NCBI GenBank assembly: GCA_052035915.1
Contig: JBPOHE010000045.1
Location: 1 to 12,618 of the forward strand
From: JBPOHE01 sp052035915
GTDB lineage: Bacteria; Pseudomonadota; Gammaproteobacteria; Chromatiales; Chromatiaceae
Direction of reading: 5' to 3'
Length of the DNA: 12,618 bases
In this document: in pieces, positions 6,848-12,618 of the stretch
Layout of the letters: every line of letters starts with the position of its first letter
Position numbering within the stretch: position 1 is the stretch's first letter
Position numbers and translations under genes: made by a program
The notes under the pieces: generated by a model
The model's input: the letters and a program-made list of their open reading frames with translations, nothing else
The model's database searches: none
What the model was told of the DNA's origin: nothing

Positions 6848-6859
6848 CTGTATTGTGTT

Positions 6860-6897
6860 TCCCCGGAGGTGGTTCATGATAGAGCCGCCTCCTGGGA
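6860..6897 (+). promoter_or_regulatory. Strong stem-loop hiding a ribosome-binding site
   Basis: TCCC (6860-6863) pairs with GGGA (6894-6897), followed inward by a C/T mismatch. GGAGGTGG (6865-6872) then pairs with CCGCCTCC (6885-6892) through one T-G wobble. This gives about 12 pairs around a 12-base loop. The left arm contains GGAGGT, a near-ideal Shine-Dalgarno, placed 5 nt before an ATG (6876) in the loop. The stem would block that site in RNA. Confidence 0.5.
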
Positions 6898-6929
6898 GAC
6901 CGGACGCCGTGCCCATCCTTTGGCGTTGA
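6876..6929 (+). CDS. Possible 17-aa leader-like peptide (speculative)
   Basis: ATG at 6876, 5 nt after GGAGGT, opens a frame that ends with TGA at 6927-6929. The predicted peptide is MIEPPPGRPDAVPILWR. It has a Pro-Pro-Pro run, which usually slows ribosomes unless EF-P acts. There is no plus-strand gene downstream for it to regulate (usp is convergent). It may therefore be chance, a remnant, or a small protein translated from the lpdA transcript. Only the start context supports it. Confidence 0.2.
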   Translation: MIEPPPGRPDAVPILWR

Positions 6930-7026
6930 AGCCCGTGGCGTAGATGAAACGCCGGTCTTTCCCTTCCTCAACGCGAGAAATCGAACAGTATCTGCGCGCT
7001 TTCTCCCGACGGCGGATTCGGGGACG

Positions 7027-7044
7027 GCGCCCGCGACCGGGCGC
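7027..7044 (-). terminator. GC-rich hairpin after the usp stop
   Basis: GCGCCCG and CGGGCGC form a perfect 7-bp stem with loop CGAC, 22 bp past the usp stop on the minus strand. No U-run follows, so it is a weak or Rho-assisted end signal for the three-gene minus-strand run. Confidence 0.45.
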
Positions 7045-7065
7045 TCGAAGGTATGACGATGCCGG

Positions 7066-7821
7066 CTAGCGCACCAGCACCAGGGGGCAACTCAACCCGG
7101 TCAACAGCTTCAGCCGTTGCTCCGGATCTTGGTCCAACACCAGGTCCGCGGGCATCACCACCGCGGCCCATTGGCGCCGGAAAACCCGGGTCGGCAGATC
7201 GGCGAGCCGGCCAAGTCGTCCACCATCCCGGAGGCCTGCCATCCCGACCTGTTCCAAGCGCTTGAGCCGGTTTCCGCCCACCCCTTCGCCCAGGGTCAGC
7301 GACTCCAGATCCAGACCCGCGCCCCGGGCGATCGCCAGGGCCACCTCCAGGGCCCGTTGGGCGGCGGGCGAATCGGTCAAGACCAGCCCGAGCCCGGAGG
7401 GAACGGCCTCGGGCTGACCGGCCTTCCCGAGCGGGCGACCGCGGCGGCGACCGCCCACCACCAGGGCGGCGGCCTCGCCCCGGGCCGCCAGCACCACCTC
7501 CAGCGGGTGGCCGCGCCGGGTCTGGAAGGACCAGCGGAGTTGTGCCTGTTTGGCCTCCCGGGCCAGATCGCCCCGCACCCGGCTGGCCAGGGCGCGGAGC
7601 GAGCGCGCCATGGCCTGGCCATCAAGCTGGCGCTCCTGGGCCGACCACGGCCGCACCTCCCAGGCGTAGGGCAGCTCGGCCACCTGGAGCAAGTCCTCGT
7701 CCTCGACGAAGAGCCCGAGCAACTCGGCCTGGGTCTGGGTCGCCCAGGCTATCGCCAGGCGCAGGGCTTCCAGGTGATCGCCCCGGGCGTCGAGGGCGAT
7801 CAGGATCTGTTCCTTAGGCAT
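7066..7821 (-). CDS. Universal stress protein (UspA-like)
   Basis: 251-aa cytosolic protein. The N-terminal Usp fold starts with the usual strand ILIALDARGDHLEAL (6-20), then ELLGLFVEDEDLL (33-45), and GHPLEVVLAARGEAAALVVGG (104-124) before a basic loop RRRGRP. The classic ATP-binding G-x2-G-x9-G-S/T pattern is degenerate after VVGG. From about 144 a second, weaker half begins (GLGLVLTDS...ALEVALAIARGAGL) and ends CPLVLVR, so this may be a tandem Usp with a decayed second half. The ATG at 7821 overlaps the end of the Lon-like gene by 8 bp (stop TAA at 7816-7814). There is no clear ribosome site of its own, so translation is probably coupled to the protease gene. An upstream ATG at 7845 is possible but lies further inside that gene. 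Confidence 0.75.
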   Translation of the reverse strand: MPKEQILIALDARGDHLEALRLAIAWATQTQAELLGLFVEDEDLLQVAELPYAWEVRPWSAQERQLDGQAMARSLRALASRVRGDLAREAKQAQLRWSFQTRRGHPLEVVLAARGEAAALVVGGRRRGRPLGKAGQPEAVPSGLGLVLTDSPAAQRALEVALAIARGAGLDLESLTLGEGVGGNRLKRLEQVGMAGLRDGGRLGRLADLPTRVFRRQWAAVVMPADLVLDQDPEQRLKLLTGLSCPLVLVR

Positions 7822-10258
7822 CGGCGGCGGCACTGTCCGGCTCATCCTCGTCATCCTGGCCCCAGCCGCCCCGATCTCCCTTGTCGTAATGTTGATGCAG
7901 ACGGGAATAGGCCTGGAGGCGATGGTACACGAGGGCATGCATACTCCCCTCGGGGTAGAGTCCCTCGGCGTCCGCTTCTCCCGTCGGTACCCCGGTCAGG
8001 AGTTCCATCATTTGATCGACATGGTCGACGGCATAAACATGGAAGCGTCCGGCCGCGGCGGCCTCGACCAGATCCCGTCGCAGCATCAGATGCTTGACGT
8101 TGGCCCGGGGGATGATCGCCCCCTGGTCGCCGGTCAGTCCCCGGGCCTGGCAGATGTCGAAAAAGCCCTCGATCTTCTCGTTGACGCCGCCGATCGCCTG
8201 GATCACGCCATGTTGATTGACCGCTCCGGTCACCGCGAGCCCTTGTTTGATCGGCAAACCGGAAAGGGCCGACAGGAGCGCGCAGAGTTCCGCCGCCGAG
8301 GCGCTGTCGCCATCGACGCCGCCGTAGGTCTGCTCGAACACCAGGCTGGCGGAGAGGGAGAGGGGAAATTCCTGGGCATAGACGGCCCCCAGATAGGCGG
8401 TAAGGATGAGCACCCCTTTGGAGTGGATCGCCCCGCCGAGTTCCACCTCGCGTTCGATGTCCACCACCTCGCCCTCGCCGGGACGGGCGGTGGCGGTGAT
8501 GCGGGACGGCTGACCAAAGGCGAAGTCCGCCAGTTGCAGTACCGAGAGCCCATTGACCTGGGCGATCCGCTCACCCTGGGTATCGATGAGGATGGTGCCA
8601 CGCAGGATCTCGTCATGGAGACGTTCGCGCACTTGATCCGAGCGCCGGATACGGGCCTCGATCGCCCGCTGCACATGCCCGGCCTCCACCAGAACGGCGC
8701 CCTGGACACCGGCCCAGTAATCCGCCTCCCGCATCAGATCGGTAAGCGCCCCCAGATGCAGGGAAAAACGCTGGCCGTCCTCGACCAGGCGGGAACTCTG
8801 TTCGATGATCCGGGCCACCCCCAGGCGATCGATGGGCCGCAGTCCTTCCTTGCGACCGAGGGAGGCGATGAGATGGGCATAGGCGCTCGTCGTCGCCGGG
8901 GTGCGCTCGAAGGATTCGGAAAAGTCCGCCGTCACCTTGAACAGCAGCCCGAACTCCGGATCGTACTCGCACAGGAGGTAATAGAGCAGTCGATCGCCCA
9001 GGAGCACCACCTTGACATTGAGCGGGATGCTCTGGGGTTGCAGACTGACCGTCGAGGCCAGGCTGAGAAACTGGTCGAGGGAATCCACCCGGATCTCCCG
9101 CGCGCGCAAGGCCCGCTTCAAGGCCTCCCAGGCAAAGTAATTGATCAACACCTTGTGGGCGTCCAACAGCAGATAGCCGCCATTGGCCCGGTGCAGAGCA
9201 CCTGGCTTGATGAGGGTGAAATTGGTCACCAGGGTGCCGAGATGGACCAGATGTTCGATCCTCCCGACCAGGTTCTGAAAGGTCGGGCTGTCCTCATAGA
9301 TGATCGGCGCCCCCTGGGTATCCCGGTGATCGACCAGCAGATTCACCTCGTAGCGATGGAAATCCCGGCTGCCCTCCCCCTTGGCGGGACCCTTGCCGTG
9401 TTTGGTCTCCACGGGCATGAAGTCGTCCTGGTGGAGAATGACATCCTGTTTCACCGCCTCCAGATAGGCCACCACCTCGGGCAGATCGCTCATCTGCCGC
9501 CGCAGGCCATCCAGACAGGGCTCCACCGCCATGGCGGCGAACTCGTTGTTAAGCACCTCGAAGCGCTCGGCGCTCTCCCGATTCCATTGGGGCAGGAAGC
9601 GGATGGTCCGGCGCAGGGCCTCCTTGAGTTCCTCGATGCTGTGCTGGATACGGGCCTTTTCCTCCTCCGAGAGCTTGTCGAAGTCCTCGCTGTCCATGGG
9701 CTTGCCCTTGCGCATGGGGGCCAGGGTATAGCCGCCGGGTGTCGGCATGAGGGCGAGTCCCCTGGCCTGGGCCTGGGCGCCCAGCTCGGCGAAGGCGTGC
9801 TCCTCCCGCTCCTCGAACTCGTGGGTGATCTCCTGGGCGCGGGTACGATACTCCTCGCTCTGAAAGGCGACCGGAATGGCATGCAGCAGGTCCTTGACCA
9901 GCCGTTCCATCCCGGCCCGCAACTCATGTCCCCGCCCGGGAGGGAGACTCAGGGCGCGGGGATTGTGGGGATCCTGGAAATTGTTGACATAACACCAATC
10001 CCTGGGCGGCGATGCCTGGGCCGCCCGGGGGGCGATGACCTGTTCCACCGTGGCCCGCTTACCCAGGCCGGTGCTGCCGGCAAGATAGAGGTTGTAGCCT
10101 TCGCCGCGCATACCCATCCCCAGCCCGATCGCCTCCAGGGCACGATCCTGGCCGAGAACGGCCGTCGGCCCGGTGATTTCTTCAGTGGTGGCGAAAGGGA
10201 TGTCGGCCGCATCACAGGCGTGATACAGCTCGACCGGACTCAGTGATTGTGGATCCAT
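7814..10258 (-). CDS. LonB-like ATP-dependent protease (AAA + S16)
   Basis: 814-aa AAA+ serine protease of the Lon-related group lacking the LonA N-terminal domain. It is expected to unfold and degrade damaged or specific proteins in the cytosol. Visible features: Walker A GSTGLGKRA (61-69), inside a domain with VNNFQDPHNPR (91-101); a long charged helical insertion (about 110-290, coiled-coil-like at 195-220); a Walker-B-like strand GYLLLDAHK (361-369), with DA where DE is usual; and the S16 protease domain from about 570, with catalytic Ser652 in DGDSAS and Lys695 in GGVNEKIEG. The acidic C-terminal tail is QDDEDEPDSAAADA. No TM segment is seen, unlike archaeal LonB. The start ATG at 10258 has GGGGAG about 12 nt upstream, rather far. 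Usp follows with an 8-bp overlap, and a host-attachment-family gene precedes it by 165 bp. Confidence 0.92.
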   Translation of the reverse strand: MDPQSLSPVELYHACDAADIPFATTEEITGPTAVLGQDRALEAIGLGMGMRGEGYNLYLAGSTGLGKRATVEQVIAPRAAQASPPRDWCYVNNFQDPHNPRALSLPPGRGHELRAGMERLVKDLLHAIPVAFQSEEYRTRAQEITHEFEEREEHAFAELGAQAQARGLALMPTPGGYTLAPMRKGKPMDSEDFDKLSEEEKARIQHSIEELKEALRRTIRFLPQWNRESAERFEVLNNEFAAMAVEPCLDGLRRQMSDLPEVVAYLEAVKQDVILHQDDFMPVETKHGKGPAKGEGSRDFHRYEVNLLVDHRDTQGAPIIYEDSPTFQNLVGRIEHLVHLGTLVTNFTLIKPGALHRANGGYLLLDAHKVLINYFAWEALKRALRAREIRVDSLDQFLSLASTVSLQPQSIPLNVKVVLLGDRLLYYLLCEYDPEFGLLFKVTADFSESFERTPATTSAYAHLIASLGRKEGLRPIDRLGVARIIEQSSRLVEDGQRFSLHLGALTDLMREADYWAGVQGAVLVEAGHVQRAIEARIRRSDQVRERLHDEILRGTILIDTQGERIAQVNGLSVLQLADFAFGQPSRITATARPGEGEVVDIEREVELGGAIHSKGVLILTAYLGAVYAQEFPLSLSASLVFEQTYGGVDGDSASAAELCALLSALSGLPIKQGLAVTGAVNQHGVIQAIGGVNEKIEGFFDICQARGLTGDQGAIIPRANVKHLMLRRDLVEAAAAGRFHVYAVDHVDQMMELLTGVPTGEADAEGLYPEGSMHALVYHRLQAYSRLHQHYDKGDRGGWGQDDEDEPDSAAADA

Positions 10259-10325
10259 GCAGACTACCCACTCCCCGGAAAAGACCGGATGGCCCCCCCG
10301 GGGAGTCGTTGAGATTCGTGCTCTC

Positions 10326-10390
10326 CCTGACCCCGATGTCCAGGGTCAGGAAACGATACCCGCCTCTCCGGCGCCCGGGCCGCGGCCCGG
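10326..10390. promoter_or_regulatory. Two perfect palindromes between the attachment-family gene and lon
   Basis: CCTGACCC (10326-10333) and GGGTCAGG (10343-10350) form an 8-bp stem with a 9-base loop. CCGGGCCGCGGCCCGG (10375-10390) is a 16-bp perfect palindrome. Both lie in the 165-bp gap 10259-10423. No U-tract follows either one on the minus strand. They could end the upstream transcript, act as operators for the protease gene, or both. No convincing -10/-35 pair was seen in the gap. Confidence 0.45.
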
Positions 10391-10423
10391 CCGCGGAGGG
10401 GGTTGGCGAGGTTCGAGGATGGC

Positions 10424-10858
10424 TTAGAGATAGTCCGGCAGATGGCGCCGAATCTCCTCCAGACTGTGATTGGCAAGATTCTTCCCGATCTCCCCGGCGA
10501 TCGCATTCTGTACCGGCGGATGCATCCCTTCCCGCAACAGACCGAGGAAAGTCGGAGAGGCGACGATATACAGACGCTCGAAATCCCCCTGACTATGGGC
10601 GAGAGCGATCCGATCGCACAATCTCTTGGCGAACCTGATGGCCTCCTGTTGCTTGACATCGACCCTACCGCCTATGGCGTGGCGACCCAGGGCCCCGCTG
10701 TCGAAGGCCGCTCCGGGCGCATCGCTGAGCAGCTCCTGGCCATGCAGCCGGGCTTCCGGATGCACCATGGCCTCCAGTTCAACCAGTTGGCCCGCTCGCT
10801 TCTCCGCGGACAGGATCCGTGCACGACTACTGTCGGCGGCAACCACCCATGTGCTCAT
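10424..10858 (-). CDS. Host attachment protein family (PF10116-type)
   Basis: 144-aa cytosolic protein. The start ATG at 10858 has GGAGG 7 nt upstream, which decides it over an in-frame ATG at 10876. The N-terminus STWVVAADSSRARIL (2-16) is the family signature. It is followed by a variable stretch with FDSGALGRHA (52-61), then FAKRLCDRI (76-84), LYIVASPTFLGLLRE (96-110) and the C-terminal IRRHLPDYL (136-144). These match the 'protein required for attachment to host cells' family in order and length. That name comes from a plant-microbe phenotype and may mislead: most members are in free-living bacteria. The gene sits upstream of a Lon-like protease and a Usp on the same strand, which fits a stress-related role (inference). 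Confidence 0.8.
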   Translation of the reverse strand: MSTWVVAADSSRARILSAEKRAGQLVELEAMVHPEARLHGQELLSDAPGAAFDSGALGRHAIGGRVDVKQQEAIRFAKRLCDRIALAHSQGDFERLYIVASPTFLGLLREGMHPPVQNAIAGEIGKNLANHSLEEIRRHLPDYL

Positions 10859-10871
10859 CTCAGCTCCTCCC

Positions 10872-10934
10872 ATCAACGTTGGTACCTATGTTGATCCTAG
10901 CAGTCAGGGGAGCGGAGTAAATGACTGCTGTCAT
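10872..10934 (-). promoter_or_regulatory. Candidate promoter and palindromic operator for the attachment-family gene
   Basis: A 24-bp near-palindrome (10872-10895; arms ATCAAC/GTTGAT around a central GGTACC) ends 14 bp upstream of the ATG. The minus strand shows TAGGAT (10899-10894; 4/6 to TATAAT) with TTTACT (10921-10916; 4/6 to TTGACA) 16 bp upstream. A second inverted repeat, ATGAC/GTCAT (10921-10934), touches the -35 box. A dimeric regulator binding one or both palindromes is plausible. Its identity is unknown. Confidence 0.45.
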
Positions 10935-11048
10935 GAATATTTCAAGCCCGGTTCAGGCGCCGCATTGCCGATGAAAAAGACCCTGCCGCGACCCGGCAAG
11001 CGAGCACAGATATCCTGTTTGATCCCATTTACCTACCCGTGCAGGCGT

Positions 11049-11068
11049 AGATGGGTGTTAACCCATCT
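11049..11068. repeat. GATGGGT/ACCCATC hairpin, copy 2
   Basis: AGATGGGT and ACCCATCT make a perfect 8-bp stem around GTTA. It matches the 7-bp stem at 6830-6847 in arm sequence and loop length but differs in loop sequence. The arms are therefore the conserved part. Confidence 0.65.
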
Positions 11069-11100
11069 TCAGCCTGCGGCTCAGCCTTCCGGGCCTCGGT

Positions 11101-11210
11101 TGAAAATGGCCATTTCTCGTTCTTCCAGAGAGAACAGTACCTCTCTTGGATCGGCATTGTTCTCGAATGGAGAACGATAAATCGGCTACACAGGCCCATG
11201 CCCGGGAGCT
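11101..11210 (+). repeat. Dispersed intergenic element, copy B
   Basis: Homologous to 310-415 in the same order and orientation. It contains GTTCTC (11159-11164) and GAGAAC (11170-11175), a perfect 6-bp stem around GAATG. A second possible stem is GTTCT (11119-11123) with AGAAC (11131-11135). In copy A the first of these stems survives with T-G wobbles, which suggests that the fold matters or that copy A is decaying. Confidence 0.65.
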
Positions 11211-11270
11211 GCCCGGCGACATCCGGGTCGAAGACTGGTGTTGAGGCGCCAGACGCCGAAACCATCTAAG

Positions 11271-11297
11271 CGCGATGGGGTTTGCAACCCCGTCGCG
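11271..11297. repeat. CGCGAYGGGG palindrome, copy 2
   Basis: CGCGATGGGGTT (11271-11282) pairs with AACCCCGTCGCG (11286-11297) over 12 positions, with one T-G wobble and a 3-base loop. It is followed by TAGGTTTG, like the related hairpin at 6756-6786. No gene ends nearby on the plus strand, so a terminator role at this copy is unlikely. Confidence 0.7.
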
Positions 11298-11330
11298 TAG
11301 GTTTGAACCCTTGCTGGTTGCTAGCAGAAG

Positions 11331-11504
11331 CACACACCAGCCCTCGCCCTGCGTAGGCTGGGACGAGCGCAGCGAATCCCAGCACACACCAGCCCCCGCC
11401 CTGCGTAGGCTGGGACGAGCGCAGCGAATCCCAGCACACACCAGCCCTCGCCCTGCGTAGGCTGGGACGAGCGTAGCGAATCCCAGCATTAACCAGCCCC
11501 CGCC
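11331..11504 (+). repeat. REP-like tandem array 1 (three copies, 52-bp period)
   Basis: Three 31-bp cores (11353-11383, 11405-11435, 11457-11487) start GTAGGCTGGGACGAGCG and end GAATCCCAGC. GCTGGGA and TCCCAGC give a 7-bp stem. The start-to-start distance is exactly 52 bp each time. The linkers begin CACACACCAGCC, also ahead of copy 1, while the last linker switches to CATTAACCAGCC, the type found in array 2. These are near-identical linkers, so this is not a CRISPR. Confidence 0.95.
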
Positions 11505-11530
11505 TCCCCAAGTTCATCCCGGCAATAAGA

Positions 11531-11559
11531 GCTGGGTTTCGTTCCTCAACCCAGCCTAC
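11531..11559 (-). repeat. Inverted REP copy overlapping the stop of the FGE-like gene
   Basis: The minus strand reads GTAGGCTGGGTTGAGG and ends AACCCAGC. The arms GCTGGGTT/AACCCAGC form a perfect 8-bp stem with a 9-base loop. The TAG inside the first bases of this REP (11558-11556) is the stop codon of the FGE-like gene. The stem just after the stop could also end its transcript. It faces array 1 in the same convergent way as the pair at 38-116. Confidence 0.85.
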
Positions 11560-12419
11560 GCCGGTTTGACCCCATGACCCAAAGCAAGCCGGAAGCCTAT
11601 GAAGGTGCGCCGATCCCTGGGGATATTCCAGTACCGGTTGGCGGAACGTTCGCTTCTACCGGTGTTGAACCAGGAGCCGCCGCGCAACACCCGATCAAAG
11701 CCCGACGCCGGGCCTTGAGGGTCGATGACCGGCTCCTGGGGATAGTCGTCATACCAATCCTGGCACCATTCCCAGACATTGCCGTGCATCTCATAGAGCC
11801 CCCAGGGATTGGGTGGCAAGGAGCTGACAGGAACCGGACGGGCACGGTTTTTCCCTTTATTTCCAAAGTTATAGGGATACTCACCGTTGTAATTGACTTG
11901 TTCGGTTGTGATGCTGGTGCCGAAAGAAAAAGGCGTCGTCGTTCCCGCCCGACAGGCATATTCCCACTCGGCCTCGCTGGGCAGCCGCGCCGACAAACCG
12001 GGTACCTGGGCGTTGAAATTGTCGATAAACCGCTGCACATCCTCCCAGCTCACCGACTCCACCGGCTGGCGCGGGTCCTCCTGAAAATAACTCGGATTGC
12101 TCCCCATCACCGCCTGCCACAGGGCCTGGGTACAGGCGGTATCCGCCAGCCAGAAGCCAAGACTCAGAGTTACCTGATGTTGCCGCTCGTTCACGAATCG
12201 CTCGGGTTCATCCTCCGGCGAGCCCATCCAGAAGCGCCCGGGCGGGATCCAACGCAGGCGCTGGATGACCTCTCCCAAGGTGAATTCGACGAAGACCCCA
12301 TATGAATCCTGCCCCCAGCCGCTGGCCCAGCTCGGCGGGCAGCCGTTGGCCAGGGGATGCCAGGCGGTTCGATAACAGAACCAGCATTCACGGCCATTCA
12401 CCCTCCCCTCACTTCTCAA
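11556..12419 (-). CDS. SUMF1/FGE-like protein, possibly 5'-truncated
   Basis: About 287 aa from a TTG at 12419; a GTG at 12401 is an alternative. The FGE-sulfatase fold covers about residue 50 to the end: LRWIPPGRFWMGSPEDEPER (55-74), PVESVSWEDVQRF (119-131), ARLPSEAEWEYACRAGT (144-160), NPWGLYEMHGNVWEWCQDWY (204-223), and RVLRGGSW (243-250) to RSANR (258-262) to GFRLA (275-279). The paired catalytic cysteines of true formylglycine-generating enzymes, expected just after GGSW, are absent. It is therefore unlikely to make formylglycine and may be a binding or other SUMF1-fold protein. The preceding PPSWASGWGQDSYGVFVEF is family-like too, but the frame runs out immediately upstream at a REP array. 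Members often carry an N-terminal partner domain, so loss of one is possible. There is no convincing ribosome site for either start. Confidence 0.8.
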   Translation of the reverse strand: MRSEGRVNGRECWFCYRTAWHPLANGCPPSWASGWGQDSYGVFVEFTLGEVIQRLRWIPPGRFWMGSPEDEPERFVNERQHQVTLSLGFWLADTACTQALWQAVMGSNPSYFQEDPRQPVESVSWEDVQRFIDNFNAQVPGLSARLPSEAEWEYACRAGTTTPFSFGTSITTEQVNYNGEYPYNFGNKGKNRARPVPVSSLPPNPWGLYEMHGNVWEWCQDWYDDYPQEPVIDPQGPASGFDRVLRGGSWFNTGRSERSANRYWNIPRDRRTFIGFRLALGHGVKPA

Positions 12420-12420
12420 T

Positions 12421-12618
12421 GTAGGCTGGGACGAGCGTAGCGAATCCCAGCATTAACCAGCCACCGCCCTGCGTAGGCTGGGACGAGCGCAGCGAATCCC
12501 AGCATTAACCAGCCACCGCCCTGCGTAGGCTGGGACGAGCGCAGCGACTCCCAGCATTAACCAGCCACCGCCCTGCGTAGGCTGGGACGAGCGCAGCGAA
12601 TCCCAGCATTAACCAGCC
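12421..12618 (+). repeat. REP-like tandem array 2 (at least four copies, 52-bp period)
   Basis: Cores at 12421-12451, 12473-12503, 12525-12555 and 12577-12607 repeat with an exact 52-bp period, and the array runs off the window edge. Linkers are CATTAACCAGCC followed by ACCGCCCTGC. Differences among cores are few: GCGTAG against GCGCAG in the first, and GACTCCC for GAATCCC in the third. The first core begins one base beyond the first codon of the FGE-like frame. Confidence 0.95.

Larger units (their letters stand above)
6718..7065. other. Non-coding stretch rich in hairpins between lpdA and usp
   Basis: The two flanking genes converge on this 348-bp stretch. It holds four stem-loops, listed separately: 6756-6786, 6830-6847, 6860-6897 and 7027-7044. 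A weaker one, GGCGT/ACGCC (6937-6953), is followed by GGTCTTTCCCTT and could help end lpdA transcripts. No sizeable gene is supported. A 17-codon reading frame (6876-6929) is treated separately. Confidence 0.6.
10935..11330. other. Intergenic stretch assembled from dispersed repeats
   Basis: No gene is supported here. 10935-11048 shows nothing I can name. After it come a GATGGGT hairpin (11049-11068), dispersed element copy B (about 11100-11215) and a CGCGATGGGG hairpin (11271-11297), then the start of a REP array at 11331. Reading frames across this part run through repeats on both strands and have no family-like sequence. Confidence 0.6.

Noticed and set aside
7889..10246. 785-codon plus-strand frame opposite the protease gene
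   Set aside because: This is a long antisense frame caused by GC-rich codon use. The minus strand encodes an intact Lon-like protein with Walker A and the Ser/Lys dyad.
11058..11517. Two overlapping minus-strand frames across the repeat array
   Set aside because: The repeated Arg/Gly/Trp-rich products come from translating the REP units, with no start signal or family match.
11574..12305. 243-codon plus-strand frame opposite the FGE-like gene
   Set aside because: It is an antisense shadow of a minus-strand frame with clear FGE motifs.
11556..12419. Genuine formylglycine-generating (sulfatase-activating) enzyme
   Set aside because: The two active-site cysteines expected after the GGSW motif are missing, and no sulfatase gene is near.
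11353..12607. CRISPR array
   Set aside because: The units are 52-bp tandem copies with near-identical linkers and palindromic cores. There are no unique spacers and no cas genes.

Overview
The window is GC-rich (apart from a few intergenic patches) and tightly packed, and it looks like a gammaproteobacterial chromosome. The lipoamide dehydrogenase resembles the E. coli pyruvate/2-oxoglutarate dehydrogenase E3 along its whole length. The abundant small palindromic repeats and the SUMF1/FGE-like gene are the sort seen in purple sulfur bacteria (Chromatiaceae). The family placement is my inference.

Left part (1-5277): a repeat-rich edge (1-464) is followed by four genes on the minus strand. In transcription order these are an ion channel with a TVGYGD filter (4854-4036), a ZntB-type CorA transporter that overlaps it by 4 bp (4039-2993), a polytopic membrane protein with a slipin/SPFH-like N-terminal segment (2913-1723), and a DmeF-type CDF metal exporter (1589-465) whose cytosolic loop holds 22 Asp-His dipeptides. 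Together they look like a cation-handling block of the inner membrane.

Middle (5278-10858): lpdA stands alone on the plus strand. It is followed by a 350-bp non-coding stretch with several strong hairpins. Then come three minus-strand genes: a host-attachment-family protein (10858-10424), a LonB-like ATP-dependent protease of 814 residues (10258-7814) and a UspA-like protein (7821-7066) that overlaps the protease gene by 8 bp. This set suggests a stress and proteostasis group.

Right part (10859-12618): about 700 bp of intergenic DNA is built largely from dispersed repeats, one of them (about 11100-11215) homologous to a stretch at the other end of the window (about 310-415). Next is an FGE/SUMF1-like gene (12419-11556) lying between 52-bp-period REP-like arrays. 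Its stop codon is part of a REP copy, and its 5' end abuts the next array. Its C-terminus has the layout of a diversity-generating-retroelement variable region, but no reverse transcriptase or template repeat is visible here.

No rRNA, tRNA, CRISPR array, transposase or recognisable riboswitch was seen.
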